Shown here: piece after piece, positions 1-5,385 of the stretch | Layout: each line of letters begins with the position of its first letter | How positions within the stretch are numbered: position 1 is the stretch's first letter | Assembly (NCBI GenBank): GCA_964415605.1 | Contig: CAYQBA010000227.1 | Location: 1-6,414, forward strand | Origin: UCB3 sp964415605 | Lineage (GTDB): Bacteria > Chloroflexota > Anaerolineae > Epilineales > Epilineaceae | Length of the DNA: 6,414 nucleotides | Reading direction: 5' to 3' | Translations under genes and position numbers: made by a program | The notes under the pieces: generated by a model | What the model was told of the DNA's origin: nothing | Databases searched by the model: none | Seen by the model: the letters and a program-made list of their open reading frames with translations, nothing else

Positions 1-1440
1 CGCGGCGAGCCGGCGCCCGACGCTGGCGCCGCGGCCGCGGCCTTGCGCGGCGCCCTCGCCGCCGAGGCCAACCCGGCCCAGCTCGCGCTGCGCGCCGCGG
101 CCGGCGCGCGCGGCGTCGCGTTCGTGTGGGACACCGAGGCGGCGACGGTCGGCCTCGGCGCGGGGTCGCGAACGTGGCCGGTTGGCGACCTTCCGGCGCC
201 GGCCGACGTGGACTGGCCGGCCGTCCACGACGTGCCGGTCGCGCTGGTCACCGGGACCAACGGCAAGTCCACGACGGTGCGCCTGGCGGCCGCGATGGTC
301 GCCGCCGCCGGCCGCGTGCCGGGCGTGTCGACGACGGACGGGGTGTGGGCCGGCGACGCCATCCTGGACCGCGGCGACTACTCCGGCCCGGGCGGGGCGC
401 GGCTGGCGCTGCGCGACCGGCGGGTCGAGGCCGCCGTGCTCGAGACGGCGCGCGGCGGGCTGATGCGGCGTGGCCTGGCCGTCCAGCGCGCCGACGTGGC
501 GGCGGTGACGAACCTGGCGGAGGATCACCTCGGCGACTTCGGCCTGGCGAGCGTCGCGGATCTCGCGGACGTCAAGCTCGTCGTCGCCCGCGTGGCCCGG
601 GCGTGCGTCCTCAACGCCGACGACCCGGTGCTGCGGGCGCGCGGCGCGGCGCTGGGCCGGCCCGTGACGTGGTTCAGCCTGCGCCCGGACGACCCGTGGC
701 TGGCCGCGCGGGTGGCGGCGGGCGGCGCGGCATGCGTGCGCGACGCCGACGGTCGACTGCGGCTGCAGCGCCCCGGACCTTCCGGCGGCGATCTCGACGT
801 CGTGGCCGAGGCCGAGATCCCGATCGCGCTGGGCGGCGCGGCGCGCTACAACCTCGCCAACGCCCTGGCGGCGATCGCGGTGGCCGACGGGCTGGGCGTG
901 CCGCTGGCGGCGATCCGCGCCGGGCTGCGCGGGTTCGAGAGCACGCCCGAGCGCAATCCCGGCCGGTTGAACGTGTTCGACGTCGGCGGCGCGCGGGTGC
1001 TCGTGGACTACGCGCACAACCCGCACGGCGTGCGGGCGCTGAACGACGTCATCCGCGCGCTGCCGGCGCACCGGCGGCTGGTGGCCATCGACCAGGCGGG
1101 GGACCGCGACGACGCGGCGCTGCGCGACCTGGCGGCGGCCACGCTCGAGGGTGCGCCGGACGCCGTCGTCGTCAAGGAGCTGCGCAGCCACCTGCGCGGG
1201 CGGCCGGAGGGCGAGGTGCCGCGCGTGCTCGCCGCGGCGCTGGCGGAGCTGGGCTTCCCGGCGGCGTCGATCCTGTTCGCCGGCGACGAGCTCGAGGCGA
1301 TCGACCGGGCGCTTGGCTGGGCCCGGCCGGGCGACCTCGTGGTCCTGCTGGTCCACGCCCAGCGCCAGGCGGTCATCGACCGGCTCATGGCGCTGCGGGC
1401 GAGCGGGTGGCGGGCGGGTGCGCCGGTGCCGGGGGGGTAA
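1..1440 (+). CDS. Mur ligase-family protein, cyanophycin synthetase C-terminal-like (5' partial)
   Basis: Probably an ATP-dependent amide ligase that activates a carboxylate as an acyl phosphate and joins it to an amine, as Mur ligases and the C-terminal half of CphA do. Counting codons from base 1: the P-loop GTNGKST is at residues 85-91, ETARGG at 148-153, NLAEDHLG at 171-178, a Lys in ADVKLV near 192 (the usual carbamylated-Lys position), NADDP at 205-209, a YNLANALAA motif near 283-291, and the C-terminal ligase domain with GRLN (321-324), VDYAHNP (335-341), GDRDD (367-371) and KELRSHLRGR near 393-402. ETARGG, VDYAHNP and the K..LRGR stretch point to CphA rather than MurC-F. The frame is open to base 1; the TTG at base 43 is an unlikely start, so the true start lies upstream. 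The roughly 80 residues before the P-loop show no ATP-grasp motif, which favours a stand-alone Mur ligase-like protein over full CphA. The substrate is unknown. The stop TAA abuts the repeat element. Confidence 0.88.
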   Translation, partial: RGEPAPDAGAAAAALRGALAAEANPAQLALRAAAGARGVAFVWDTEAATVGLGAGSRTWPVGDLPAPADVDWPAVHDVPVALVTGTNGKSTTVRLAAAMVAAAGRVPGVSTTDGVWAGDAILDRGDYSGPGGARLALRDRRVEAAVLETARGGLMRRGLAVQRADVAAVTNLAEDHLGDFGLASVADLADVKLVVARVARACVLNADDPVLRARGAALGRPVTWFSLRPDDPWLAARVAAGGAACVRDADGRLRLQRPGPSGGDLDVVAEAEIPIALGGAARYNLANALAAIAVADGLGVPLAAIRAGLRGFESTPERNPGRLNVFDVGGARVLVDYAHNPHGVRALNDVIRALPAHRRLVAIDQAGDRDDAALRDLAAATLEGAPDAVVVKELRSHLRGRPEGEVPRVLAAALAELGFPAASILFAGDELEAIDRALGWARPGDLVVLLVHAQRQAVIDRLMALRASGWRAGAPVPGG

Positions 1441-1441
1441 T

Positions 1442-1462
1442 CCATCGGTGACAAGTCAAGGG
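1442..1462 (+). repeat. Outer inverted repeat, left arm
   Basis: A 21-nt arm beginning CCATCGGTGACAAG, exactly the reverse complement of 1726-1746. Allowing one gap, similarity continues outward to the TAA at 1438-1440, which matches the complement of 1749-1751. The 8-mer AAGTCAAG (1453-1460) recurs directly at 1473-1480, 20 nt later, and that second copy is not mirrored on the right side. Confidence 0.85.
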
Positions 1463-1497
1463 CCTGGCGGCGAAGTCAAGCTGTCAGCGGGCGACTT

Positions 1498-1532
1498 TGG
1501 CCCCCCTAACCCCCCGATAACGGGGGGAACTC
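1498..1532 (+). repeat. Inner inverted repeat, left arm with GC hairpin
   Basis: A 35-nt arm exactly complementary to 1644-1678. It holds two C6 runs around TAA, then CCCCCCGATAACGGGGGG (1510-1527), itself a hairpin with a 7-bp stem and an ATAA loop. The arm can therefore fold locally or pair with the distant right arm, giving two alternative structures. Confidence 0.9.
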
Positions 1533-1549
1533 CCTTGGCCGCCTCATGC

Positions 1550-1586
1550 AAGATGTCGGCACATGTCGCGTAGCCGACAGCATCTT
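1550..1586 (+). other. Imperfect hairpin in the centre of the palindromic element
   Basis: AAGATG plus TCGGC (1550-1560) can pair with GCCGA and CATCTT (1573-1577 and 1581-1586), leaving a 3-nt bulge CAG and a 12-nt loop. This puts a stem-loop between the inner arms, so a transcript through the whole element could fold as stacked nested stems. No function can be assigned; it may be only structural or a chance match. Confidence 0.45.
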
Positions 1587-1643
1587 CAGGTCCATCACCC
1601 GTACAATCCATCGCGCCCGACGGCTCGCATGCCACCCGCCAGA

Positions 1644-1678
1644 GAGTTCCCCCCGTTATCGGGGGGTTAGGGGGGCCA
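1644..1678 (-). repeat. Inner inverted repeat, right arm with GC hairpin
   Basis: Reverse complement of 1498-1532 with no mismatch over 35 nt. It includes CCCCCCGTTATCGGGGGG at 1649-1666, the complement of the left hairpin. The match stops abruptly on both sides, and the neighbouring sequences are dissimilar. Confidence 0.9.
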
Positions 1679-1725
1679 TTCTCCCGCCCGCCTGCCACGA
1701 TGACACGGTTGACCGCCTCCACCGA

Positions 1726-1746
1726 CCCTTGACTTGTCACCGATGG
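1726..1746 (-). repeat. Outer inverted repeat, right arm
   Basis: A 21-nt arm exactly complementary to 1442-1462, marking the right boundary of the element. Beyond it GGTTA continues a gapped match to the left flank, so the true terminus could lie 3-5 bp further out on each side. Confidence 0.85.
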
Positions 1747-1776
1747 GGTTAGTCACGGGCGACGGCCGGCCCAGAC

Positions 1777-1817
1777 AGAGCGACCGGGACCGCACTCGCG
1801 GCCCCGGCCTTTGCTCT
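1777..1817 (-). terminator. Stem-loop with G-U pairs, distal of two tandem hairpins
   Basis: Read as minus-strand RNA, a 12-bp stem (1798-1809 with 1782-1793) closes on a 4-nt GAGU loop and contains two G-U pairs. Outside it, AGAGC (1813-1817) pairs with GCUCU (1777-1781) around a 3-nt AAA bulge. In plus-strand RNA the two wobbles become A-C mismatches, so the structure favours minus-strand transcription. This fits an end structure for the 1866-2498 gene. There is no U-tract, so it may be a 3'-stabilising hairpin rather than a true intrinsic terminator. Confidence 0.5.
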
Positions 1818-1824
1818 CGTAGGC

Positions 1825-1856
1825 GTTCCCGGGCGCCCCCGCGGGGGCGCCCGAAC
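1825..1856 (-). terminator. Strong GC hairpin just after the minus-strand gene
   Basis: A perfect palindrome at 1831-1852 (10-bp arms, GGGCGCCCCC and its complement, around GC) extends outward with GTTC/GAAC pairing and a 2-nt bulge. It lies 9 nt past the stop of the 1866-2498 gene. No T-run follows in that direction, so termination efficiency is uncertain; with the adjacent hairpin at 1777-1817 it may block read-through or protect the 3' end. Confidence 0.55.
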
Positions 1857-1865
1857 ATGATTGGG

Positions 1866-2498
1866 TTACGGGCAGGGGGCCGAGCCCGAAGGCCACGCGA
1901 CCCAGTTGCCGATGACCAGGCGCGTCTTCGTGACGGCGGACCCGCTGCGGCCGCTGCTGACGACCTCGGTTTGCTGCTGCGCGGAGAAGTTGCCCTTCAC
2001 GCTGTCCGGGCTCTCGAACCGGCCGCGCACGTTGAGCTCGTTGACCTGCGTCGTGCGGCAGTTGACCGGGGGATCGGCCGGCCGGCCGCCGCCGCTCGCG
2101 CCCGGGCGGCACGGCGCCTGCAGGCAGCGCTCGCGCTGGCCGCGGCTGCGGTCGGGCTCGCACTCGCGCTCCTCGCGGTCCTTGCGGAAGATGAACTTGT
2201 CGTCGGCGATCTGCGCCCGCGCGACCCCGTTGAACTGGCCCTCGCGCGTCGAGATGAACGCCTTGTCGTTGCGGATGTCGATCCAGTCGACGAAGCGCAG
2301 GTCGCTCGAAAGCTGCATGTTGACGGTGCCGCCGGTGTCGGTGAGGCCGCACCACATCGTCCCGGACGGGACGACCGTGCCCGACGAGCGCTGCGCGAGG
2401 GCCCGGCTGGCCGGCACGGCGGCGAGGCCCGCGACGAACGCGGCGGCCAGCACCAGAGCGAACCCGCGGCGGATGGGGACCAGCTTCAAGGTAGACAT
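1866..2498 (-). CDS. Secreted six-cysteine protein of unknown function
   Basis: I do not recognise the family. The protein has 210 residues. Residues 1-35 form a classical signal peptide: MSTLKLVPIRR, a hydrophobic Ala/Val/Leu core, then ASRALA before a likely cleavage ahead of Q36. The mature part has six cysteines (50, 113, 125, 130, 147, 209), an even number compatible with disulfides outside the cytoplasm. Its middle (about 103-143) is charged and Gly/Arg/Pro-rich, probably a flexible loop, and is flanked by likely beta-strand segments such as KFIFRK and TRLVIGNWVAW. The ATG at 2498 is chosen because the signal peptide starts there and GAGGAG lies 8 nt upstream; the frame is open back to 2702, but that extension would bury the signal peptide. 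It is divergent from the exported repeat protein at 2733 and is followed by two tandem hairpins. Existence as a gene is well supported; function is unknown. Confidence 0.8.
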   Translation of the reverse strand: MSTLKLVPIRRGFALVLAAAFVAGLAAVPASRALAQRSSGTVVPSGTMWCGLTDTGGTVNMQLSSDLRFVDWIDIRNDKAFISTREGQFNGVARAQIADDKFIFRKDREERECEPDRSRGQRERCLQAPCRPGASGGGRPADPPVNCRTTQVNELNVRGRFESPDSVKGNFSAQQQTEVVSSGRSGSAVTKTRLVIGNWVAWPSGSAPCP

Positions 2499-2506
2499 GT
2501 TCGTGG

Positions 2507-2512
2507 CTCCTC
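2507..2512 (-). promoter_or_regulatory. Ribosome binding site fixing the start of the six-cysteine protein
   Basis: GAGGAG on the minus strand, 8 nt before the ATG at 2498. It supports this start over the longer in-frame extension to 2702. Confidence 0.75.
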
Positions 2513-2720
2513 GTGATCGCGACCGACCCGGCTGCGGATCGATCTTGGCATCTTCAATAATACTAACGTCGGAACCCGCCTTGAGGATCGATTCATCTCG
2601 GAATGGCCGACGTGTGGATTTCCAAGGACTGCATTCAAAGCATACCATATATGCCGTCGATTGTCCATGCCGTCGGACCGTCGCGCGCAGGGGTCGGTTC
2701 ACATCAAGTTCCTGGACGAG
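2513..2720. promoter_or_regulatory. Divergent intergenic region with presumed promoters
   Basis: This stretch between two divergent secreted-protein genes is clearly AT-richer than its surroundings, especially about 2540-2670, as expected for promoters. On the minus strand TATTAT (2557-2562) is a 5/6 match to a -10 box and would give a leader of about 50 nt, but no good -35 hexamer lies 16-18 nt upstream. On the plus strand the AT-rich run near 2641-2652 (CATACCATATAT) is the best -10-like region, also without a convincing -35. Exact promoters cannot be assigned. Confidence 0.4.
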
Positions 2721-2726
2721 AGGGGG
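2721..2726 (+). promoter_or_regulatory. Ribosome binding site for the exported repeat protein
   Basis: AGGGGG lies 6 nt before the ATG at 2733. It supports this start, which also begins a signal peptide, over an in-frame start at 2661. Confidence 0.65.
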
Positions 2727-2732
2727 TGCATC

Positions 2733-3833
2733 ATGCGATCAAGCCAGAAGGCCGCCGCCGTGCTGGCCGTGCTGGGGATGGGGGCGTCCATCGGGGCGGC
2801 GGGCGTCCGCGCCGCGCCCAAGGTGCCGCGCGAGCAGCGGATGCCCGCCATCGCGTTCAACGCCGATCCCGCCATCCGCGACTACCTGCTGGTGTGGGTC
2901 GAGGACCGCGGCCCCGGGCCGGACATCTACGGCAAGCGGCTGGCCAACAGCGGCTTGCCGCAGGGTGGGCCGGACAAGTCGGGCGCCCAGGTGATCCGCG
3001 AGGATCCGAACCGGCGCAGCGAGCCGCATGGCCCGCGCGCCGATCCGGCGCTGGTCTACAACCCGACGCAGCAGGAATACTTCCTGGTCTACAGCGAGCG
3101 GGTGAGCGAGGAGGCGGGCTGGGACGTGTTCGGGGCGCGGGTCAACCCGAACGGCTTCTCGGTCACCCAGCCCCGGCTCCTGGCGGGCGGGCCCGGCGAC
3201 CAGCAGCGCCCCGACGTCGACCTCATCGACATCCAGAACAACGAGAACGAGGACGGCGACTACCTCGTCGTCTTCGACGACAACACACGCGACCGCGACG
3301 AGATCTGGGCCGCGCGTATCCGCGGCAACGGCATCCCCAAGGCCAAGCCGTACCTGCTGTTCCGCGGCGACGACATGAACCGCGCCAACGCCACCGACCC
3401 GACGACCAACGGCAGCCTGGTCGCGTGGGTCGACGACCGGGCCGGCCAGACCGACATCTGGTCGCTGCGCCTCAACAACGGCAAGCCCTACGGCCAGCCC
3501 GACCAGCTGATCAACACGCCCGACGAGGACGAGTTCGCGCCGCGCTACGGCGTGGGCCTGCAGTGGAACGTGTTCGACCCGGCCAGCGGCACCGACGTGC
3601 GCGGGGTCCAGGTGTACGCCAATAACCTGACCCGCGGGCCCAGCGTCGGCATCCTCGTCCCGGCCGCAGACCAGTCGTGGCCGGACAGCGCGGCCGGCGC
3701 GGAGGGCATGGCGGTGACGATCTTCGCCGACAACCGCTCGGGCGAGTTCGACCTCTACGCGGTGCGCCTCGCGCCCAACCTGCGCCGCCAGGGGCGGGAG
3801 TTCCCGGTGCTGGTGGACTACCTCGTGCCCTGA
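2733..3833 (+). CDS. Exported beta-propeller-like repeat protein
   Basis: A 366-residue protein with an N-terminal signal peptide (residues 1-28: MRSSQK, an Ala/Val/Leu/Gly core, then GVRA before APK). The rest contains a recurring unit: hydrophobic strand, D-x-R or D-x-N turn, a few Gly/acidic residues, then D-I/L/V-Y/W/F and a strand ending R-L/I/V. Copies: YLLVWVEDRG..DIYGKRL (51-70), YFLVYSERV..WDVFGARV (116-137), YLVVFDDNT..EIWAARI (177-196), LVAWVDDRA..DIWSLRL (229-247), a weaker one (about 278-299), and VTIFADNRS..DLYAVRL (328-346). Spacing is about 50-65 residues, as in TolB/WD40-like propellers; six blades is my estimate. The segment 161-176 is acidic and Asn-rich and could bind a cation. 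No catalytic motif is visible; a binding or scaffold role outside the cytoplasm is likely. Its divergent neighbour is also exported, and a strong terminator follows. Confidence 0.82.
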   Translation: MRSSQKAAAVLAVLGMGASIGAAGVRAAPKVPREQRMPAIAFNADPAIRDYLLVWVEDRGPGPDIYGKRLANSGLPQGGPDKSGAQVIREDPNRRSEPHGPRADPALVYNPTQQEYFLVYSERVSEEAGWDVFGARVNPNGFSVTQPRLLAGGPGDQQRPDVDLIDIQNNENEDGDYLVVFDDNTRDRDEIWAARIRGNGIPKAKPYLLFRGDDMNRANATDPTTNGSLVAWVDDRAGQTDIWSLRLNNGKPYGQPDQLINTPDEDEFAPRYGVGLQWNVFDPASGTDVRGVQVYANNLTRGPSVGILVPAADQSWPDSAAGAEGMAVTIFADNRSGEFDLYAVRLAPNLRRQGREFPVLVDYLVP

Positions 3834-3915
3834 GATCGCGGCCAACCGGGCCCCCAGGCGCGTGATCGCGGATCGGTCGCGCCGGGCCCGACGGCCGTGC
3901 CAGACCCGAAATCCC

Positions 3916-3955
3916 CTGCCCCGTGGCGTCCTCCGACCCACGGGGCAGTCGTTTG
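3916..3955 (+). terminator. Rho-independent-like terminator after the repeat protein
   Basis: A perfect 11-bp stem, CTGCCCCGTGG (3916-3926) with its complement (3938-3948), encloses an 11-nt loop and is followed by TCGTTT. It lies 82 nt beyond the stop of the 2733-3833 gene. The T-tail is short but the stem is strong, so the reductase gene probably has its own promoter. Confidence 0.7.
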
Positions 3956-3957
3956 GA

Positions 3958-3998
3958 TAGGATTTGGCAGGTTTTGGCAGGCCCGCCGGCCTAGGATT
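3958..3998 (+). promoter_or_regulatory. Direct repeats upstream of the HMG-CoA reductase gene
   Basis: TTTGGCAGG occurs at 3963-3971 and again at 3973-3981, a 10-bp period that places both copies on the same DNA face. They are flanked by two copies of TAGGATT (3958-3964 and 3992-3998). The block lies between the upstream terminator and the reductase start, where a promoter and operator are expected. TTGGCA resembles a -35 box and TAGGAT a weak -10, but their spacings (12 or 22 nt) do not fit sigma-70, so I call it only a candidate regulatory site. Confidence 0.35.
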
Positions 3999-4040
3999 GC
4001 GGCCGTCTGAGCGCCAACCCGTTCACCTGGAGTCAAGATC

Positions 4041-5360
4041 ATGCCGCACAGCGACCCTATCGAAGCCGCCCTCCGCGAGCGGTCGAGCCGATGGCCCGGC
4101 TTCTACCAGCTCCCGCTGGCCAAGCGGCGGGCCACCGTCGCGCGCTGGGCCGGCCTGACGCACGACGAGATCACGGCGTTGGACGGCGGCATCGACGCGG
4201 CCCGGGCCGACGCGATGATCGAGAACGTCGTCGGCACGTTCGGGCTGCCGGTCGGGGTGGCGACGAACTTCGTCGTCAACGGCCGCGACGTGCTGGTGCC
4301 GATGGCGGTCGAGGAGCCGTCGGTGGTGGCGGCGGCCAGCCACGGCGCCCTCATGGCACGCCGCGGGGGCGGGTTCGAGGCGGGAACCGACGACCCGGTG
4401 ATGATCGGCCAGGTCCAGGTTCTCGACGTCGCCGCCGAAGACCTCGACGCCGCCGCGGCGCGGGTCGTGGCGGCGCAGGACGACCTCCTGGCCCTGGCCG
4501 ACAGCCGCAGCGAGACGCTGCCCCGCCTGGGCGGGGGCGCCAAGGCCATCGAGGTGCGGCGGTTCCCCGACACGCCGGCGGGGCCGATGCTCGTGGTGCA
4601 CCTGCTGTTCGACACGCGCGACGCGATGGGGGCCAACGCGGTCAACACGGCGTGCGAGGCCATCGCGCCGCGCATCGCCGCGGTCACGGGCGGCCGGGTG
4701 CTCATGCGGATCCTCTCGAACCTGGCCGACCGCCGCAAGGCCTGGGCGGCGTGCCGGGTCCCGGCGGCGGCGCTCGGCCGGACGGGGCACCCCGGCGAGG
4801 CGGTGGCCCGCGGCATCGTCGAGGCCAACGCCCTGGCGCTGGTCGACCCGTACCGGGCGGCCACGCACAACAAGGGCATCCTGAACGGAATCGATCCCGT
4901 CGTCATCGCCACCGGCAACGACTGGCGGAGCGTCGAGGCCGGCGCGCATGCGTACGCGGCGCGCGACGGGAGCTACAGCGCCCTCACGGACTGGCGGCTC
5001 GACCCCGCGACGGGCGACCTCCTCGGCCGGCTGGAGGTGCCGCTGGCGCTCGGCACGGTCGGCGGCGGTACGCGCAGCCACCCGCTGGCGGCGGTGTGCT
5101 TGAAGGTGCTCGGCGTGCAGTCGGCGCGCGAGCTGGCGGAGATCGCGGTGAGCGTGGGCCTGGCGCAGAACCTCTCGGCCCTGCGGGCGCTGGTGGCCGA
5201 GGGCATCCAGAACGGCCACATGGCGCTCCACGCCCGGCAGCTCGCGCTGGCGGCCGGCGCGACCGGCGACGCGGCGCTGCGGATCGCGGAGCAGCTGGTC
5301 TCGGAAGGGCAGATCAAGGGCACGCGGGCGCGCGAGCTGGTGACGGCGGGCCGGCGCTGA
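4041..5360 (+). CDS. mvaA: Class II hydroxymethylglutaryl-CoA reductase
   Basis: Interconverts HMG-CoA and mevalonate using two NAD(P)H, in the cytoplasm. At 439 residues it has the usual class II length and, unlike class I enzymes, no N-terminal membrane domain. Motifs in order: ENVVGTFGLPVGVATNF (61-77), PMAVEEPSVVAAAS (87-100) with catalytic Glu92, DAMGANAVNT (194-203) in the small nucleotide-binding domain, THNKGILNG (275-283) with catalytic Lys278, GND (292-294) with catalytic Asp294, and NGHMALHAR (391-399) with catalytic His393. Spacing matches Glu83/Lys267/Asp283/His381 of the Pseudomonas mevalonii enzyme, and all four residues are present, so it should be active. The ATG at 4041 has GGAG 8 nt upstream. 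Class II enzymes serve mevalonate breakdown in P. mevalonii but isoprenoid synthesis in Gram-positive cocci; no HMG-CoA lyase, HMG-CoA synthase or mevalonate kinase gene is adjacent here, so direction and cofactor stay open. It appears monocistronic. Confidence 0.95.
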   Translation: MPHSDPIEAALRERSSRWPGFYQLPLAKRRATVARWAGLTHDEITALDGGIDAARADAMIENVVGTFGLPVGVATNFVVNGRDVLVPMAVEEPSVVAAASHGALMARRGGGFEAGTDDPVMIGQVQVLDVAAEDLDAAAARVVAAQDDLLALADSRSETLPRLGGGAKAIEVRRFPDTPAGPMLVVHLLFDTRDAMGANAVNTACEAIAPRIAAVTGGRVLMRILSNLADRRKAWAACRVPAAALGRTGHPGEAVARGIVEANALALVDPYRAATHNKGILNGIDPVVIATGNDWRSVEAGAHAYAARDGSYSALTDWRLDPATGDLLGRLEVPLALGTVGGGTRSHPLAAVCLKVLGVQSARELAEIAVSVGLAQNLSALRALVAEGIQNGHMALHARQLALAAGATGDAALRIAEQLVSEGQIKGTRARELVTAGRR

Positions 5361-5362
5361 GC

Positions 5363-5385
5363 GGACGGGCGCCTACGCGCCCGCC
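5363..5385. terminator. Hairpin at the convergent junction
   Basis: CGGGCGC (5366-5372) pairs perfectly with GCGCCCG (5377-5383) around a 4-nt CTAC loop; two more G-C pairs follow across a single bulged A. It starts 3 nt after the reductase stop, and the TPR gene's TAG stop sits in its loop. It could act on both convergent transcripts, but neither side has a clear T-run. Confidence 0.45.

Larger units (their letters stand above)
1442..1746. mobile_element. MITE-like non-coding element with nested inverted repeats
   Basis: A 305-bp segment bounded by a perfect 21-bp inverted repeat (1442-1462 with 1726-1746) and containing a second, perfect 35-bp inverted repeat (1498-1532 with 1644-1678). 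The spacers between outer and inner arms differ (35 nt left, 47 nt right) and are not obviously related, and the 111-nt centre is mostly unique. It encodes no plausible protein: the open frames through it simply read the palindromes. Size and terminal inverted repeats resemble a miniature inverted-repeat transposable element moved by a transposase elsewhere; a structured intergenic repeat of another kind is possible. I see no clean target-site duplication: the left flank reads GGTAAT and the right flank GGTTAG. It fills most of the gene-free stretch from 1441 to 1865. Confidence 0.7.

Noticed and set aside
126..1451. 441-residue plus-strand frame overlapping the Mur ligase
   Set aside because: Arg/Gly/Ala low-complexity translation in the wrong frame; the Mur ligase motifs lie in the frame beginning at base 1.
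1456..1740. 94-residue minus-strand open frame across the palindromic element
   Set aside because: It merely translates the inverted repeats twice (PPNPPITGG and its mirror), has no start context, and is best explained as non-coding.
2571..2600. ECF-sigma promoter with GGAACC at 2571-2576
   Set aside because: No matching -10 element is found at the expected distance; a six-base match alone is weak.
2499..2702. N-terminal extension of the six-cysteine protein to 2702
   Set aside because: It would place 68 residues before a clear signal peptide; GAGGAG at 2507-2512 supports the start at 2498.
2739..3941. 400-residue minus-strand open frame opposite the propeller-like gene
   Set aside because: A long antisense frame expected in very G+C-rich DNA; low-complexity Arg/Ala/Val composition, and the plus strand has a signal peptide, ribosome binding site and repeats.
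3964..3979. Sigma-54 promoter (TGGCA...TTGGCA) upstream of HMG-CoA reductase
   Set aside because: The GG-to-GC spacing is 9 nt rather than the strict 10, and no TTGC(A/T) box is present.
4023..5231. 402-residue minus-strand frame and a 442-residue plus-strand frame overlapping the reductase
   Set aside because: Both are Arg/Gly/Ala-rich shadows; the reductase frame has every catalytic motif of its family.
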